Shown one piece after another: positions 48,160-60,300 of a stretch of 64,000 bases of DNA. Numbering within the stretch: position 1 is the stretch's first letter; the number at the start of each line of letters is the position of its first letter. The notes under the pieces are model-generated. The model worked only from the letters and a program-made list of their open reading frames with translations. It was not told where the DNA came from and made no database searches. This DNA is from Primulina eburnea (Eukaryota; Streptophyta; Magnoliopsida; Lamiales; Gesneriaceae), in the NCBI RefSeq assembly GCF_022965805.1, contig NW_027331265.1, positions 1 through 64,000 of the forward strand, given 5' to 3'. A program made the position numbers and the translations under genes.

Positions 48160-49060
48160 TTCTAAATATATGCGCCTCTTTTTTTTTTTTTAATCGATGC
48201 TCAAATCAATTCCAATTGAATCTTCCATGTTACCTTTTTTCGGATCTGATAAACCAAGTTTTTGTTCATTTTTCACTCATCGTCATCGCTTTACCTGCTT
48301 AAACTATAGGATAATTTTCTCTGTAGCTATCTGTTTATGAGTTTATCTGTAGAAATTAGGGTAAATTTTCGATTAAAAGTTAGGACTTGGAATTTTTCTA
48401 AACAAGTATAACAAATTCCTTTTTTTTTTCAAACTGAATAACCAAATGCTGCAGGAAACTGGAAAAGATTTATAAATTAGTCGGCGGAAAGACATCAAAT
48501 GATTATAAATTCTTGTTTCATTCGATATGCAGCTCAAATTCTACAGAGTCATGTTATGTTGATAATATAATAATACGAAAAATTGACTTTCAGTCCTCAG
48601 CCGTCCATATTTTTTTGTGTTCAGTCGTACTTTTTTAGTATCATATTTACACATGAAGTGAACCACGTTTCCACATGAAGTGTATCACATTTTGTATGAC
48701 ATAGCACCACAATTTTGTGGGTACGAGGTGAACCCAAAAAAATGTTTTGATCGAGTATTTTTAATCAACTTCCTCATAATAATATTAGTCATGTTATAAT
48801 ATTGGTTATTATCTCTATATTACATATGTTATCTATAAAGAAACTAGACTTGGAATATTAAATTTAACTAATTTAGCAACACTTTTAAGTAAATCTTGAG
48901 ATACAAACGAATAACCTTACAAGTTGTTTGTTTATTATTTGGTTCTTATGTGTTTTCATACTCATGTCAACTTCGAGGTACTGCAGAAGAAAGAATATAT
49001 CAAAATCCGATCCAATTTATCGTAAGGTGTTGGGTTCAGAAAACTGACCGTCTAATGTCT
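48160..49060. other. 3' flank and intergenic stretch, no gene seen
   Basis: A poly(T) run just after the stop codon, then AT-rich DNA without recognisable frames. Confidence 0.4.
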
Positions 49061-49069
49061 TTCATCTAT

Positions 49070-49251
49070 GAGTGAGTCTCATGTGAGACCGTCTCACGGA
49101 TCATAATCCGTGAGACGGGTCAACCCTACCCATATTCACAATAAAAAGTAATACTCTTAGCATAAAAAGTAATATTTTTTCATGGGTGACCCAAATAAGA
49201 GATCCGTCTCACGAATATGACCCGTGAGACCGTCTCACACAAGTTTTTGCC
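49070..49251 (+). mobile_element. GAGTAGGTCTC-family MITE, copy 9
   Basis: 182 bp, well preserved, with a perfect 9-bp duplication TTCATCTAT (49061-49069 and 49252-49260). Confidence 0.93.
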
Positions 49252-49260
49252 TTCATCTAT

Positions 49261-49785
49261 AGAACAATTAGGTTGTTACGAGCGGAACGAATGGAGTGCG
49301 GATGAAATATACTAAAAAAGTTGTCAAATTAATTATAAGTACAATTAATACGAGCAAAAAAGAAATATGAGTTAATATGGACTATAAGGTTGAAAATATC
49401 ATGAGATTATAGGAAACGAAGGTCTTCGAGCACAAATATCGAAACAAGAAAAAGGGTAAAAAACAAAAGTCTACGGACATGTGCCATGAAAAGGAAATCT
49501 GATTTTAGTAAGACTTGATCTGAATTGTAGTACATATTAACTAGGTCTATATTTGATTGATACTTTTTATGAGTCAAATCGGTTAAAAAATCGTCAAATA
49601 AAATTAATATGTGGAACAATTATTTTTTTTTGTTTTTCAACCTTACTCATGTACATATTTTATGGAATTATTATGTTTTGAACCAAAACAGAGCTCCAAG
49701 TCCAACTATTTTGTTCAATGTCTCCTGAGAACCGTTCATGAATTTCAGTATTTTAATAACATTTTATCACTATTCTAGAAACTAG
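49261..49785. other. Intergenic stretch, no gene seen
   Basis: AT-rich; the minus-strand 70-codon frame at 49407-49619 has no domain. Confidence 0.35.
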
Positions 49786-49799
49786 ATGAGTTAGAATTT

Positions 49800-49904
49800 T
49801 TTTTTTATTGCAGCACACGCGACGAGGAGTGATCGAACCTGGAGAGAAGAGCCAACTAATCTGGCGGGACGAGACCACTGTGCTACAAGCCCAGCCCGAC
49901 CTCA
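49800..49904 (-). mobile_element. tRNA-derived SINE with 14-bp target duplication
   Basis: On the minus strand: GGGCTTGTAGCACAGTGG (A box), then CCAGGTTCGATCAC (B box), then TGCTGCAATAAAAAAAAA, a poly(A) tail. ATGAGTTAGAATTT flanks both sides (49786-49799 and 49905-49918). The copy at 4214-4317 belongs to the same family. At about 105 bp it is a short SINE, little more than a tRNA-like head and a tail. Confidence 0.9.
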
Positions 49905-50382
49905 ATGAGTTAGAATTTCAATTCAAAACATTTGAAACAGACATGATATTTAAATTCGATTGAGTTGGAATTCGAACTTCGAAATGGATTAAAAAAAAAG
50001 CCTTCGCCAAGTAAAATTTTTTACCAAGAGAAAAGATAAAAAGATTGTGATTCAGGAACCTTTTACATAGAGAATAGATCAACAGCAGAACATCCTCGGA
50101 ATTTCACACGCTTCTGTCTGGACACCAAACGGCAATGAATTGTGACAAATCTTCGAACAAAAATGGTTTTACAGCGTCGAGAACTGGATTTTTTCGCAAA
50201 GAATCTGAGTCATATTTCTGCACCTTCGATGCACAACAGTAGGCGCTTGTGGCGCCACAACACAAGAACCACGCTTGCCAGTGTCCCTTCTCTCCAGTTG
50301 ACTCCGAAGTTCTATTGATGCATCACATTTTGTACCCACGGGCTCCATCAGCAGTTGCACCCCTTCGGCCAGCCTTAACTTC

Positions 50383-53300
50383 CTATTTTTTTCGCACCAA
50401 GTCCAGAAGAAAATCCGTAAATATATGCTCATATTCGGGCATTTTCCCATATCCTGAAAATGATACATAAGTATGTAAGAACCGTAGAAGTTGCAACCCC
50501 TTGCACATATCTTAATCTATATTTCCGCCACCAAAAATTATTTCCAAATTTGAAATTAATCTTCATTGTCATCAAACTACTTCAACTCGTAGTTGGACTA
50601 CCATTGGTTAGCAAGAAGATTATGAAGGATGTGCGTACGCCTGTGGTATACCTGGAAAATAGTTGATGTCGATCACATAATAGCTGTCTTGAGTTCCATG
50701 TTCTCGAATTATATCCAGGTTGAACAGGTGAAGACCCTTACGAAATTTATAAGACTATATTGGTAAGAAAATATCCCAACAAGAGCAATGAAGATTCAAA
50801 AATTAATCCAATGTTAATTGCATCAATGTTGCTTGAAAAGAAAGGGTGTATTGGAGTACCAGCCGGCGACGTAGCTCCCGGGCTAGTCTCTCCAGTAATG
50901 GGCCTGGTGGAAGCTCTGCAGAACGAAGGTAAAGCTAAAGATGAGTAATCTTTGAGCAAAAAAGGATTCGGTAAAAAGTAACAAAGCAAGAACATAGTCG
51001 CTAACTCATTCAATGATTAATTATCAATAAGTTAAAAAGAGGATGACTGTTTCACAGATCCATGAAAGAAACATATTTTGGCACCCAAATGGTCAAATGA
51101 GAAAATGCTTACCTGCAACACCAGGGTCTAAGTCTGCTTCATCAGCAGACGCAGCAGCACAAGATACCCTTGGAAAGTGATACACACCAAAATTCTTCGA
51201 CAATTCACGCTTACTAACATCAGGCAAGGAGAAACGTCTAACAACTTTTATAGCTTCACCAACAACATAAACTTTGAAAAGTACACCACCTAAAAAATTG
51301 AATAGGAAAGACTAATTCAATGTAATTTCTCATCCAAACCATTGAGTACGTAAGTAACCACAAAATGAACTATGATCTCACACCATGATTAATAAATTCC
51401 TGCAAAACAAGCGGGGGTACCAGATTCTGGAGGGAGCTCTCATCATAGGCAAGCGACAGTTCATGAGACTTTGCAACCAAAGGCTTTGCCACTGAAATAC
51501 GTGTTGATTGATATAAAATAAACCGAAATAATGAGGACAAAATTATAACTAGATTTCAATTATGGAAACCAAACTGCACAAAAGTATGAATTAAATAAGA
51601 TGCTGATGAAATGATTGCTCACGCACAAGTTAAAATTGATACAACTCATTATAACATACCGATAGGTAGCCTTAAACCAGCCTTGTTCACTGCATCTGGA
51701 ATGGATGATGGATCCTTCTTGATAACTAACTGTTTAGGGACATCAACTGTTCCTGAAAACAAAATGAAAAACCTTACGATAAAGCTCTAGCGGAGACAGT
51801 TCTGGATTATGTCAAATCCAAAACAGATTTAAACAGAAAAATTTGAATGGGTAAAGATTTGCATAAACTATCCACTATAAGTATGTTCAAAAACCTGAAG
51901 TAAGAAAAGCAACACTTTCTCACATATTTTCAGTGAAGATATGGATTATCACCTCTCTAAAGGACTCTGGGGTCGATTATGTGTTCACTATTCAAAAAAC
52001 TTGTTTGATATAATATCCACTACTTTGATTCTTCACTGTTTGCATGCCTTGCTTCCTCATGTCTCAGACTTAGCTAACTATTTGCGTAACTCGCTATATT
52101 TCTAATGAAGCCAGAAGGTTGCAAAAAAACCATCAAACTTTGTTTTGACGCCTATTTCCTCACCCCTCAACCAAAAGAACGGAAAAATTGAAGGCCAAGA
52201 AAGAAAAAGCAAAAGGCTCATCTGTAAAAAGTACCATAGGGGTCTGAAAAATTCAGGTCAGTGACATCTTGAAGCATGGACTGACGATTGTGAACATGCT
52301 GGATTGCATCAGGAGGATCAAGAACAGTTACCTCTGGATGTGCCTGCCTGTAATCCTACAGCAAAGGTAAATAATGATTAGAGGGGCGGCCCAACACAAC
52401 CTGCTTATATGATCATTAAATACCTTTTCCCGTGCGACCAAAAATATTATACAAATTTTTACTACGAAAAAGTAGTTGGAAGATCAAGAAGGCTTATTCA
52501 AGGTGAGTTAGCAAACTACAACTTTTGTAAGTACGTTAGGCACAATATAATAGCTACAAACACTTTATTTTTCATAGACACGACACTTTCTTCCATACTT
52601 CAGTTCGAGAGGCTCATCGATTCAGCTGGGTTTATTTGATTAAGTGCTAGCTTGGTCTCCTATGAGTGATGATTAATCATGAATGAGAAACAAAAAAATC
52701 CAACAAAAATTATATGCTAAAACAAAATGGGACCGTGTAAGATGATATATACGCGGGAAGATAAAAAAAGTATGTTTCCAAATGTCATTCGTCTCTTTTT
52801 CGTAAACTTCAAAGGCGACTAGAAATTTTCAGTGCAAATTTTTTTTCTCCGTTAATGCAGAACAAAAGATATAGTCATTTGGTTCAGCCTAACTTCCAAG
52901 ATACTGAACAAAAAGTTAACATGTTTCCGCAATTGAATTATAATCACACTTAAACAAATGACAGCGATAAAAAAACTGTTAACATCTCCAAATTTCGGGA
53001 AAATTATTTTTTAGCGAGAACACAGATGCTTTGACGAAATAGATACAAATACCTAAAATTTTGAGCATAAAATGATTAAGAATTTAAATTCAAAAATGCC
53101 CATAACAACAAAATAATAAAGGACTATAAAACTGTAGAAACACATTGTTTATACATCTCCTAAAAAGCTGTAGCCAGTACTAGTAACCCTGGAAGAAAAC
53201 AATCACTTGAAAGATAAAACCAGGAATCCTCAACCTGCTGCAAATCAGCTAAATGTTCCATTGAAGGAGAACATCCTCTAAAGCTGAAATCTTGAGGCTC

Positions 53301-54910
53301 CAACCTCAATTATCAAGTCAGGGTTTACTATGGAGGAGAGAGCAAATTACTCTGCAAATTTTTCACATAATAAGCTTAAAGACGAAGAGATCATGCTGCC
53401 AGCTACTTGCTGGCAACTTGCGTCAACCTGCTGCAAATCAGCTAAATATTCCATTGAAGGAGAACATCCCTCAAAGCTGGAACCTTGAGGCTCCAACCTC
53501 AATTATCAAGCCATGATTAACTATGGAGAAGAGAGCAAATCACTCTGCAAATTTTTCAGATAATAAGCTTAAAGCCGAAAACATCAGGCTGCCAGCGGCT
53601 CGCTGGCAACTTACATCCAATCTTATCATCGATGTCTGCCATGAAGTTGCCTAAATAACTAAATGCGGCCATCTATGATATTTCTTGAAGGTATCTACAG
53701 TAGCTAAATATAGGATACAATACCACATTATGAAACCAACCTCAAGTATGTGCCGCCATTCCTTTCCTGATAACTGCACAACAATTCAGGCATGTAAGAT
53801 TTATGGATAAAGTGAATGGACAGAATCTGAAAAATAGGCATGATGGCAAAATTTCAATTCGAAAATAAACAAGCGCATAGGAAAGCTCACTTTATGCAAG
53901 ACAACATCGAAAGGACCTTGATCCGATAGGGGTCTACTTGGGTCGATAGCCACAAATAGGATTCCCTTCTTCCTGCATTTTCAAACCAAAACATGGTTAG
54001 CTAATGATAGCATGTATCCAGCGCTTCAGCTATTCAACAACAGGTAAGAAAGTAAGTCTAGTGTCATGAGATAAAATTAATGGTAAAAAATGCATTACAC
54101 CGGCGATCGATTAGAGACGTCAAACCAAAACAGACGACATATAATACAATTATCTATTTCCTCCACACAAAAAATGCCATCAAGATGTAAAACCTGACGT
54201 TTTATCCAAAATAAAAAAATATCAGTTTGGTAAATTGGAGATTGTTTTCACACTGTTTTAACAATAGCAATGACAAAAGATAGGATCTTCCGCCTAAGAT
54301 ATTCGTACAAGAACTTTCAATAACAAAACATTCAGAAATTTAAAACCAGAAACAACATCCGCACCAATAGTAACATTCAGAAACTTAAAACAGAAGCAAC
54401 ATCAGCACAAATAATTACACCATATATCATTCATTAAATTAAACCACCTAAAACTCAGAAACCCAACTCACAGTGAACTTTAATCATAAACCAGATCAAA
54501 ATAACTTAAACCTGTACTCTATAAAGATAACTCAGAAACATATATTTTATGGGAACACATGCAAAAGATCACGTCTCTTTCAACAGGAACGAACGAATCA
54601 ATAATTACCAAGATCAAAATTTAGAAAGCCAAAAAAAAAACTCAAATTAAAATGCAAATTAACGTTCATTTCGTTTTATAATTAGCAATCCCAAATGACT
54701 CAAGAAATTGACTTGCCTTGCTAAACGTTCAAGCTTGGGCTGCAAAAAACTCTTAATTTTCTTAGATGTAAGAGCATAACCCACCACCACTGCCGCATTC
54801 AATGTCGGAACTGCCGACGCCGTATACTTCCTCTGCATTTTCTGCTCCTCCACCTCTCCGTGTTCCTCCACCCCTCCCTCAGTACACGCCATTTCACCAA
54901 TCATCCTCAT
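50383..54910 (-). CDS. Inositol polyphosphate 5/6-kinase (ITPK3-like)
   Basis: Ten minus-strand exons: 54910-54717, 53972-53891, 53773-53741, 52355-52235, 51752-51660, 51491-51384, 51289-51113, 50915-50860, 50736-50652 and 50453-50383. The joined frame is 339 residues, normal for the family. ITPKs phosphorylate inositol 1,3,4-trisphosphate and related inositol phosphates on the way to phytate and pyrophosphates. Motifs: [19 protein letters not shown] (about 43-61), GPFDVVLHK (84-92), [21 protein letters not shown]-grasp lysines in LVIKKD and VAKPL, the [24 protein letters not shown] strand pair, and metal ligands D296, D311 and N313 ([25 protein letters not shown]). Intron 1 is best read as GC-AG (AAG|GCAAGT). 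A GT-AG reading four bases further on both sides gives ARQKG instead of ARKKG. After VAKPL the sequence reads VAKSH, about four residues shorter than relatives as I recall them. Confidence 0.95.
53231..53616. repeat. 193-bp tandem duplication in ITPK intron 3
   Basis: CAACCTGCTGCAAATCAGCT begins at 53231 and again at 53424. The two units are about 90% alike across TCCATTGAAGGAGAACATC, GAGGCTCCAACCTCAATTAT and GCAAATTTTTCA. Both end in a CTGCCAGC...GCTGGCAACTT hairpin. Confidence 0.9.
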
Positions 54911-55290
54911 CTCAAACCCTGTCTATCCTTATATATTCAGATTCCGTTCGATTTCAGTCGAAATTCAATCGATTATTTCCAAAAAAAAATAAATAATAAT
55001 AATGCCTTTAATTATCTGTTTTTTGTTTGAAATTAAGATTTGATATCGCCGAATGAATTAATTATCGAATATTTTCGAGAATATCTTTGCACGAGGCGCA
55101 TAAATCAGAGAGAAAAATGGTAATTAATTGAGCTTGTTCTTTGAATATATATATAGAGCTACGAGCCGACACGCGTAGACAGGAAAATGATGCTAGAAAG
55201 ACTGAGTTGCACCGCGTGGAGCCACGCACCGCTAATTCATTATTTATTTCACATTGTAATAAAATCTGATTTATTTATTCCTTCCACACA

Positions 55291-55344
<54 letters not shown>

Positions 55345-57377
55345 TATTCTGGTCATTGTTCCAACACGACGATTTTCACATAATCGACTTGTGTAGCCAC
55401 GTAGATATTGTTAACAATCATAAAGGATAAGTTTCGAAAGTGTAGAATTTTCAAATTAGTCTATTTTTCTCATTAAACCAAATATATTGTCCTTCCAAAT
55501 CCAAAATAATATTAGCGAAATATAAAACATAATATAATAAAAACAAAACAAAACAACGACAATATGAGATTCTCGATCTTTTTCCTATTCTTATCTAAGA
55601 TATGGTTTTTTATTCTGGATCTTTTTCCTATTCTTATCTGATATGAGTTTGGAGTGGATGAGGGATATGATTGTGACTCACTAAATGAGTGAAAAAATCA
55701 TCTCAGTTTCGAAAACAATACATATATATAATAGTAGCTTTTGACAGCAAATAAAATAATTTTCGGATGACTGAAATATGAGATCCAGTGATATGTTAAA
55801 ATCTATTTTTAATTTAGAATAAGGGTTTTGATATGTTTTTTTGGTCAAAATTCTAGAGTATGATTAGAAAAAAAGTGTTTTGATGTTTATTTTTATGTCT
55901 TTTTGTAGTCAAAATCATAGGGTTTCATTTTTAGAAAGATGTTTTTACGCGTATTTGAGGTCTATTTCATGGAGATATTATGTTTTGTGTGTGTTTGGAA
56001 AGATATTAGGTATGCGCAGAGTCCGCGCATAAAATTATGCACAATCCAAGCGAGAAGGCATGTGTGCATGCCCACCAGCGTGGGGGTTGGGCAGCCCGCA
56101 ACAAAGAGACCCACGCGCAGAGGCATGCGAGCATGCCCTATCGTGTGGGTATGAAAAATGTTTTTCATGTTTTTGTTGTTCAATTATGTCCTAGCATGCA
56201 TGAAATGTCGTCGAAAACGTAGAGAATGACATACGTAGATAGATCGCTAACTATATGTAATGCATGATGGTCTAAGTATTTCTTTTGATGAAAGTTATTT
56301 TAACTATGAAATCCCGACGTTTATGAAAATTCAAGAGACATGTTTACTTTTTTTATAAATGATACGAATGATTTTCAAATATGAATATTTATCATGAGTA
56401 CAAAATGAAGAACATGAAAACATTATTTTGATTTTATGTGTATACCAATTTCAATTTACGGCTCCAAAAGAACCATGGTCGAGGCTATATATATAGGTGG
56501 GAGTATTTTCTGTTTGTATATATTCAAACTTCAAAGACGCGGTTCGTGTAGTTTTCAACCCAGATATGGAAGCTCGTTCTTTGTGTTTATTGGCTCTTGA
56601 AGCTAATTCTATGTTCCTAGCGAATAATTTTGTGTCGATCAATCATATGTATCGCTCGACCAATACCGTGGCACATTTTCTCTTGCTCATAGAACATTAA
56701 ATAGCTAGCTCTTCCAGTTTACATTGACTAGATGGAAATATTCCACTTCGTTTCTTATATTATAACTCGGGATTTTCCGATTTGATGATATGAATGTTTA
56801 ATTTTAAAAATAAAAAATAAAAAAATCTAATTTTGTTTTAATATTATTTTTCAAATAAAATAAGATGTTCCCGAAAACTTATAACATCATCCGACAAAAC
56901 AAGAAGCTAAAATTGGTTATACCCGAATTTGGTTAAACAACTTCATTCGTTCGTGATTTGACATGGAACTAAGTGATTACGAGTAATCTCGATTCAATCA
57001 AATATACATGACTAAAAATATCACGTCCGAAACACAGACGACGTAAAACTGAAATGAACATTTTGTCTGTATCATTAATTTGGCAGATCTTGGGTCACAT
57101 TTAAAACAAATGAAATTGTGGAGACTTTTTGTTTCCATTCTGCATTGATTGAATTTGCCACGTTTTGGTGTGTCGAACGTGGAAGTTGATATCTACCAAC
57201 ATTTATCTATCTAAATAAATAAAATCATTTCGTGCCAATTTAATCAAGACAAGTATCATAATCTGAGATGTTAGAAATTATTTATCATAGAGATCTCCGA
57301 AAAAGAAATGGTGCAAATAAAATATACTAGCCATCAATAAATGTATGTTCGAAATTTAAAATGATGAGTTAATCTAT
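54911..57377. other. Intergenic stretch with repeats, no firm gene
   Basis: Includes the promoter of the minus-strand ITPK gene, a (TA)n tract at 55303-55337, and a GC-richer patch at 56010-56160 with two short palindromes. A 67-codon frame at 56497-56700 ends INHMYRSTNTVAHFLLLIEH, faintly like the C-terminal end of plant retroelement RNase H-like domains, but it is too short and worn to call. Confidence 0.4.
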
Positions 57378-57386
57378 TTTCATTAT

Positions 57387-57569
57387 GAGTAGGTCTCTTA
57401 TGAGATGGTCTCATGAATCTTTACATGTGAGACGGATCAACCTTACTGATATTAACAATAAAAAGTCATACTCTTACTATAAAAAATAATACTTTTTAAT
57501 GGATGACCCAAATAAGATATATGTCTCACAAAATACGACCCGTGAGACCGTCTCACACAAGTTTTTGTC
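57387..57569 (+). mobile_element. GAGTAGGTCTC-family MITE, copy 10
   Basis: 183 bp; flanks TTTCATTAT and TTTCATCAT form an 8-of-9 target duplication. Its right duplication overlaps the left duplication of the next, inverted copy. Confidence 0.92.
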
Positions 57570-57584
57570 TTTCATCATATCTAT

Positions 57585-57766
57585 GACAAAAACTTGTGTG
57601 AGACGGTCTCACGTGTCGTATTTTGTGAGACAGATATCTTATTTGGGTTATCCATGAAAAAATATTAATTTTTATACTAAAAGTATTACTTTTTATTGTG
57701 AATATCGGTAAGGTTGACCCGTTTCACAAATAAAGATACGTTGGACCGTCTCAAAGAGACTTACTC
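57585..57766 (-). mobile_element. GAGTAGGTCTC-family MITE, copy 11 (reverse)
   Basis: 182 bp in reverse orientation with a perfect 9-bp duplication CATATCTAT (57576-57584 and 57767-57775). With copy 10 it makes a near-palindrome of about 380 bp with a 15-base centre. Confidence 0.93.
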
Positions 57767-57775
57767 CATATCTAT

Positions 57776-58247
57776 TATCTTCTGCCATTTCAATTTCGAA
57801 AAACTGATTATACCATTTCAACTTAAAAGTTTGATAAATTTCATTTTAAAATTAAAAATAATATATCTTTCTATTTTTTTAGGGATCACACGCCGCCATG
57901 TGTGTCTATACACACACATTACAGATCTATATTTGTTAGACGAATCAACATCATTCATACTTACAACAAAAAATAACAATTTTTTATCTGTAAAATTAAA
58001 TCAGAAATCCGTCTCACAAGATACAAATGATATTGTATGACATGAGTTTTATATGCATATATATGGAAATCTACACAACACCACTAACTGTAATGTATAG
58101 TAATGGGAAATCTACTTGATCTTATCTTACTAGGAAATGTTTGCAACTTTATTGATTTGGTTTCTTATATCGTATTGAACTGTTTTATTGCACCTTTTTT
58201 CTTCTAAACAAATGATATATGATCCACATCTCTTTACTTGAGCACAA
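57776..58247. other. Stretch between MITEs, no gene
   Basis: AT-rich. About 57925-58040 holds worn MITE-like sequence (for example CCGTCTCACAAGATAC). The 108-codon frame at 57714-58040 runs out of copy 11 and is not a gene. Confidence 0.4.
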
Positions 58248-58256
58248 TTATTCTAC

Positions 58257-58436
58257 GAGTAGGTCTCTTGTGAGACGGTCTCACGAATCTATCTGTGAGA
58301 CAGGTCAACACTATCGATATTCTCAATAAAAAATAATACTCTTAGCACAAAAAGTAATATTTTTTATAGATGACCCAAACAAGAGATCTGTCTCACAAAA
58401 TACGACCCGTGAGACCGTCTCACATAAATTTTTGTC
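58257..58436 (+). mobile_element. GAGTAGGTCTC-family MITE, copy 12
   Basis: 180 bp with a perfect 9-bp duplication TTATTCTAC (58248-58256 and 58437-58445). Confidence 0.93.
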
Positions 58437-58445
58437 TTATTCTAC

Positions 58446-60300
58446 ATACCTATATCGAGTTCTATTTTAAAAATATAACTATTTTTTAAATTAAAAAATA
58501 TCGATACTCCAACCTTATCCTCACACTCTACTTTATGTTTTTTTTTTTTTTTTTGTAGTATTTTAAGTATTAAATAAAAAAAAAATCATAAAAGTAGAGT
58601 GTGAGAATAAATTATTGAAGTCCAATAACAATTATATCTTTTTTTATGAATACTTTCATAAGTAGGAGAATAGATGAACTAAAGGATTTAATTTTTAATA
58701 ATATTTTTTTGTTATTTATTTGTCGCATTGTATTAGTTTATTTGCTTCTCGAGTAGACGAATAAAAGAATGAAATGATATATTTTTCAAATATATAAACT
58801 CCTATATTATTTACATTTCCCGTTTTATTGTTTATTCGACTCTCTTACACAACTATATTATGTAAAATTAGATAGAATTATTCAAAATTTTATTCCAAGG
58901 ATGAGACATATATGCATGTTATTGAGCATATATCAAAGGTATTATTGTTGGTTTTTTTAGGTTGATATTGATTAGAGACATATACTTACTGGCTACTCAC
59001 TGTCTGAATATATAATATATATTAGTATATCGACACACGCGTTATGTGTTTGTATAATTTTTTTATTATTAATTTTATTTATATTGAAATAAGATAATAT
59101 CATAATTGTTGAAAGTAATGAAATGTCATACTGCATTTTGAATTTGTTATGTCTATATGGAGGTCATACCTAATTTTAAAAATTAATGAGGCACTGCAAT
59201 GTAATTTGAATAAATGATTTTTTTAAAAAAACAAAATAGACCACGACACCGAACTTTTGTCTCATTGTGTTTAAACTTAAGAATACACGAGTCCATCTGT
59301 TTCATATTTAAAACAAAAAATAATATTTTTTCATGAGTTGAATCGAATAGAAAATCTATCTCACAAAATTAATTCGTGTGACGGTCTTATATCATTTTTT
59401 CTGTAGAATTAATAATAATAACATATAAATATCTAACAAACATATATAACACGATTCATCGAAACTTAAAGAGAGATGATTTAAAAAGGTCTCCTACAAA
59501 TATCTATAATGAAATTTGATCTTAGAATAAAACAACTAATCAAATTTTTGCTAGTTGATTATATTAAATTTCAAGCATGTTAATTAAAATTTTGCCTTCT
59601 TTACATTATTTTCATTCAACATAATGGTATGATCGATTAGAGGAGAAGCATTGAACTCCAATAATTCGGTATTTGAAATATTAAACATCGAGAAATTAAA
59701 TCGATTTTAGTTTTCAAACCAATAGAACAACACTCAAAATAATCTCACATATTAAACATTTTGAAAATCATTTAAAATATATGCTAGTTGTATGTGTAAA
59801 AACGTTTCTGTTTGAAATATTTTATCAAATACTTGATATGCAATATTTTGATTATTTAAAGAATACATAAAATGCTTCAACAATGCATCTTAAAACATTA
59901 AAAATAATTATATGTGATAAATAAATAGATACGAATTTGTTTATAGATGTTCTGAGATTATCAACTCATATGCCCCCCTTTTTTTCACCTATGAATGATT
60001 CACTAGAAAACTTTGATTTATTAAACTCATTATACAAACTCATTTCAGCTTATGACTTATATATTACATAATTGAAACTCTTAGCACACTCGACTGTAGA
60101 CCACAACCTCACAAATGTATCATCACACTTTGGATTTTTATGTCATAACTAATTTCTTCTTCATATACGTTATCTATATTTTGAATCCCCTTCCAAAGCT
60201 TGTATTTGATCTTCAACATATTGTATTTATGGCCTCAAGAATGATATAGACGTTAGATACAAAAATACGATCGTTTGAAAATGTTGTGTATGGATTCTAG
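58446..60300. other. AT-rich intergenic stretch, no gene seen
   Basis: About 59320-59400 holds another eroded MITE relic (AATCTATCTCACAAAATTAA, GACGGTCTTATATC). Nothing else is recognised. Confidence 0.4.

Noticed and set aside
56497..56700. 67-residue frame with a faint RNase H-like ending
   Set aside because: Too short and without catalytic residues; at best a worn retroelement fragment.
57714..58040. 108-residue open frame
   Set aside because: Begins inside a MITE copy and continues in low-complexity sequence; no domain.
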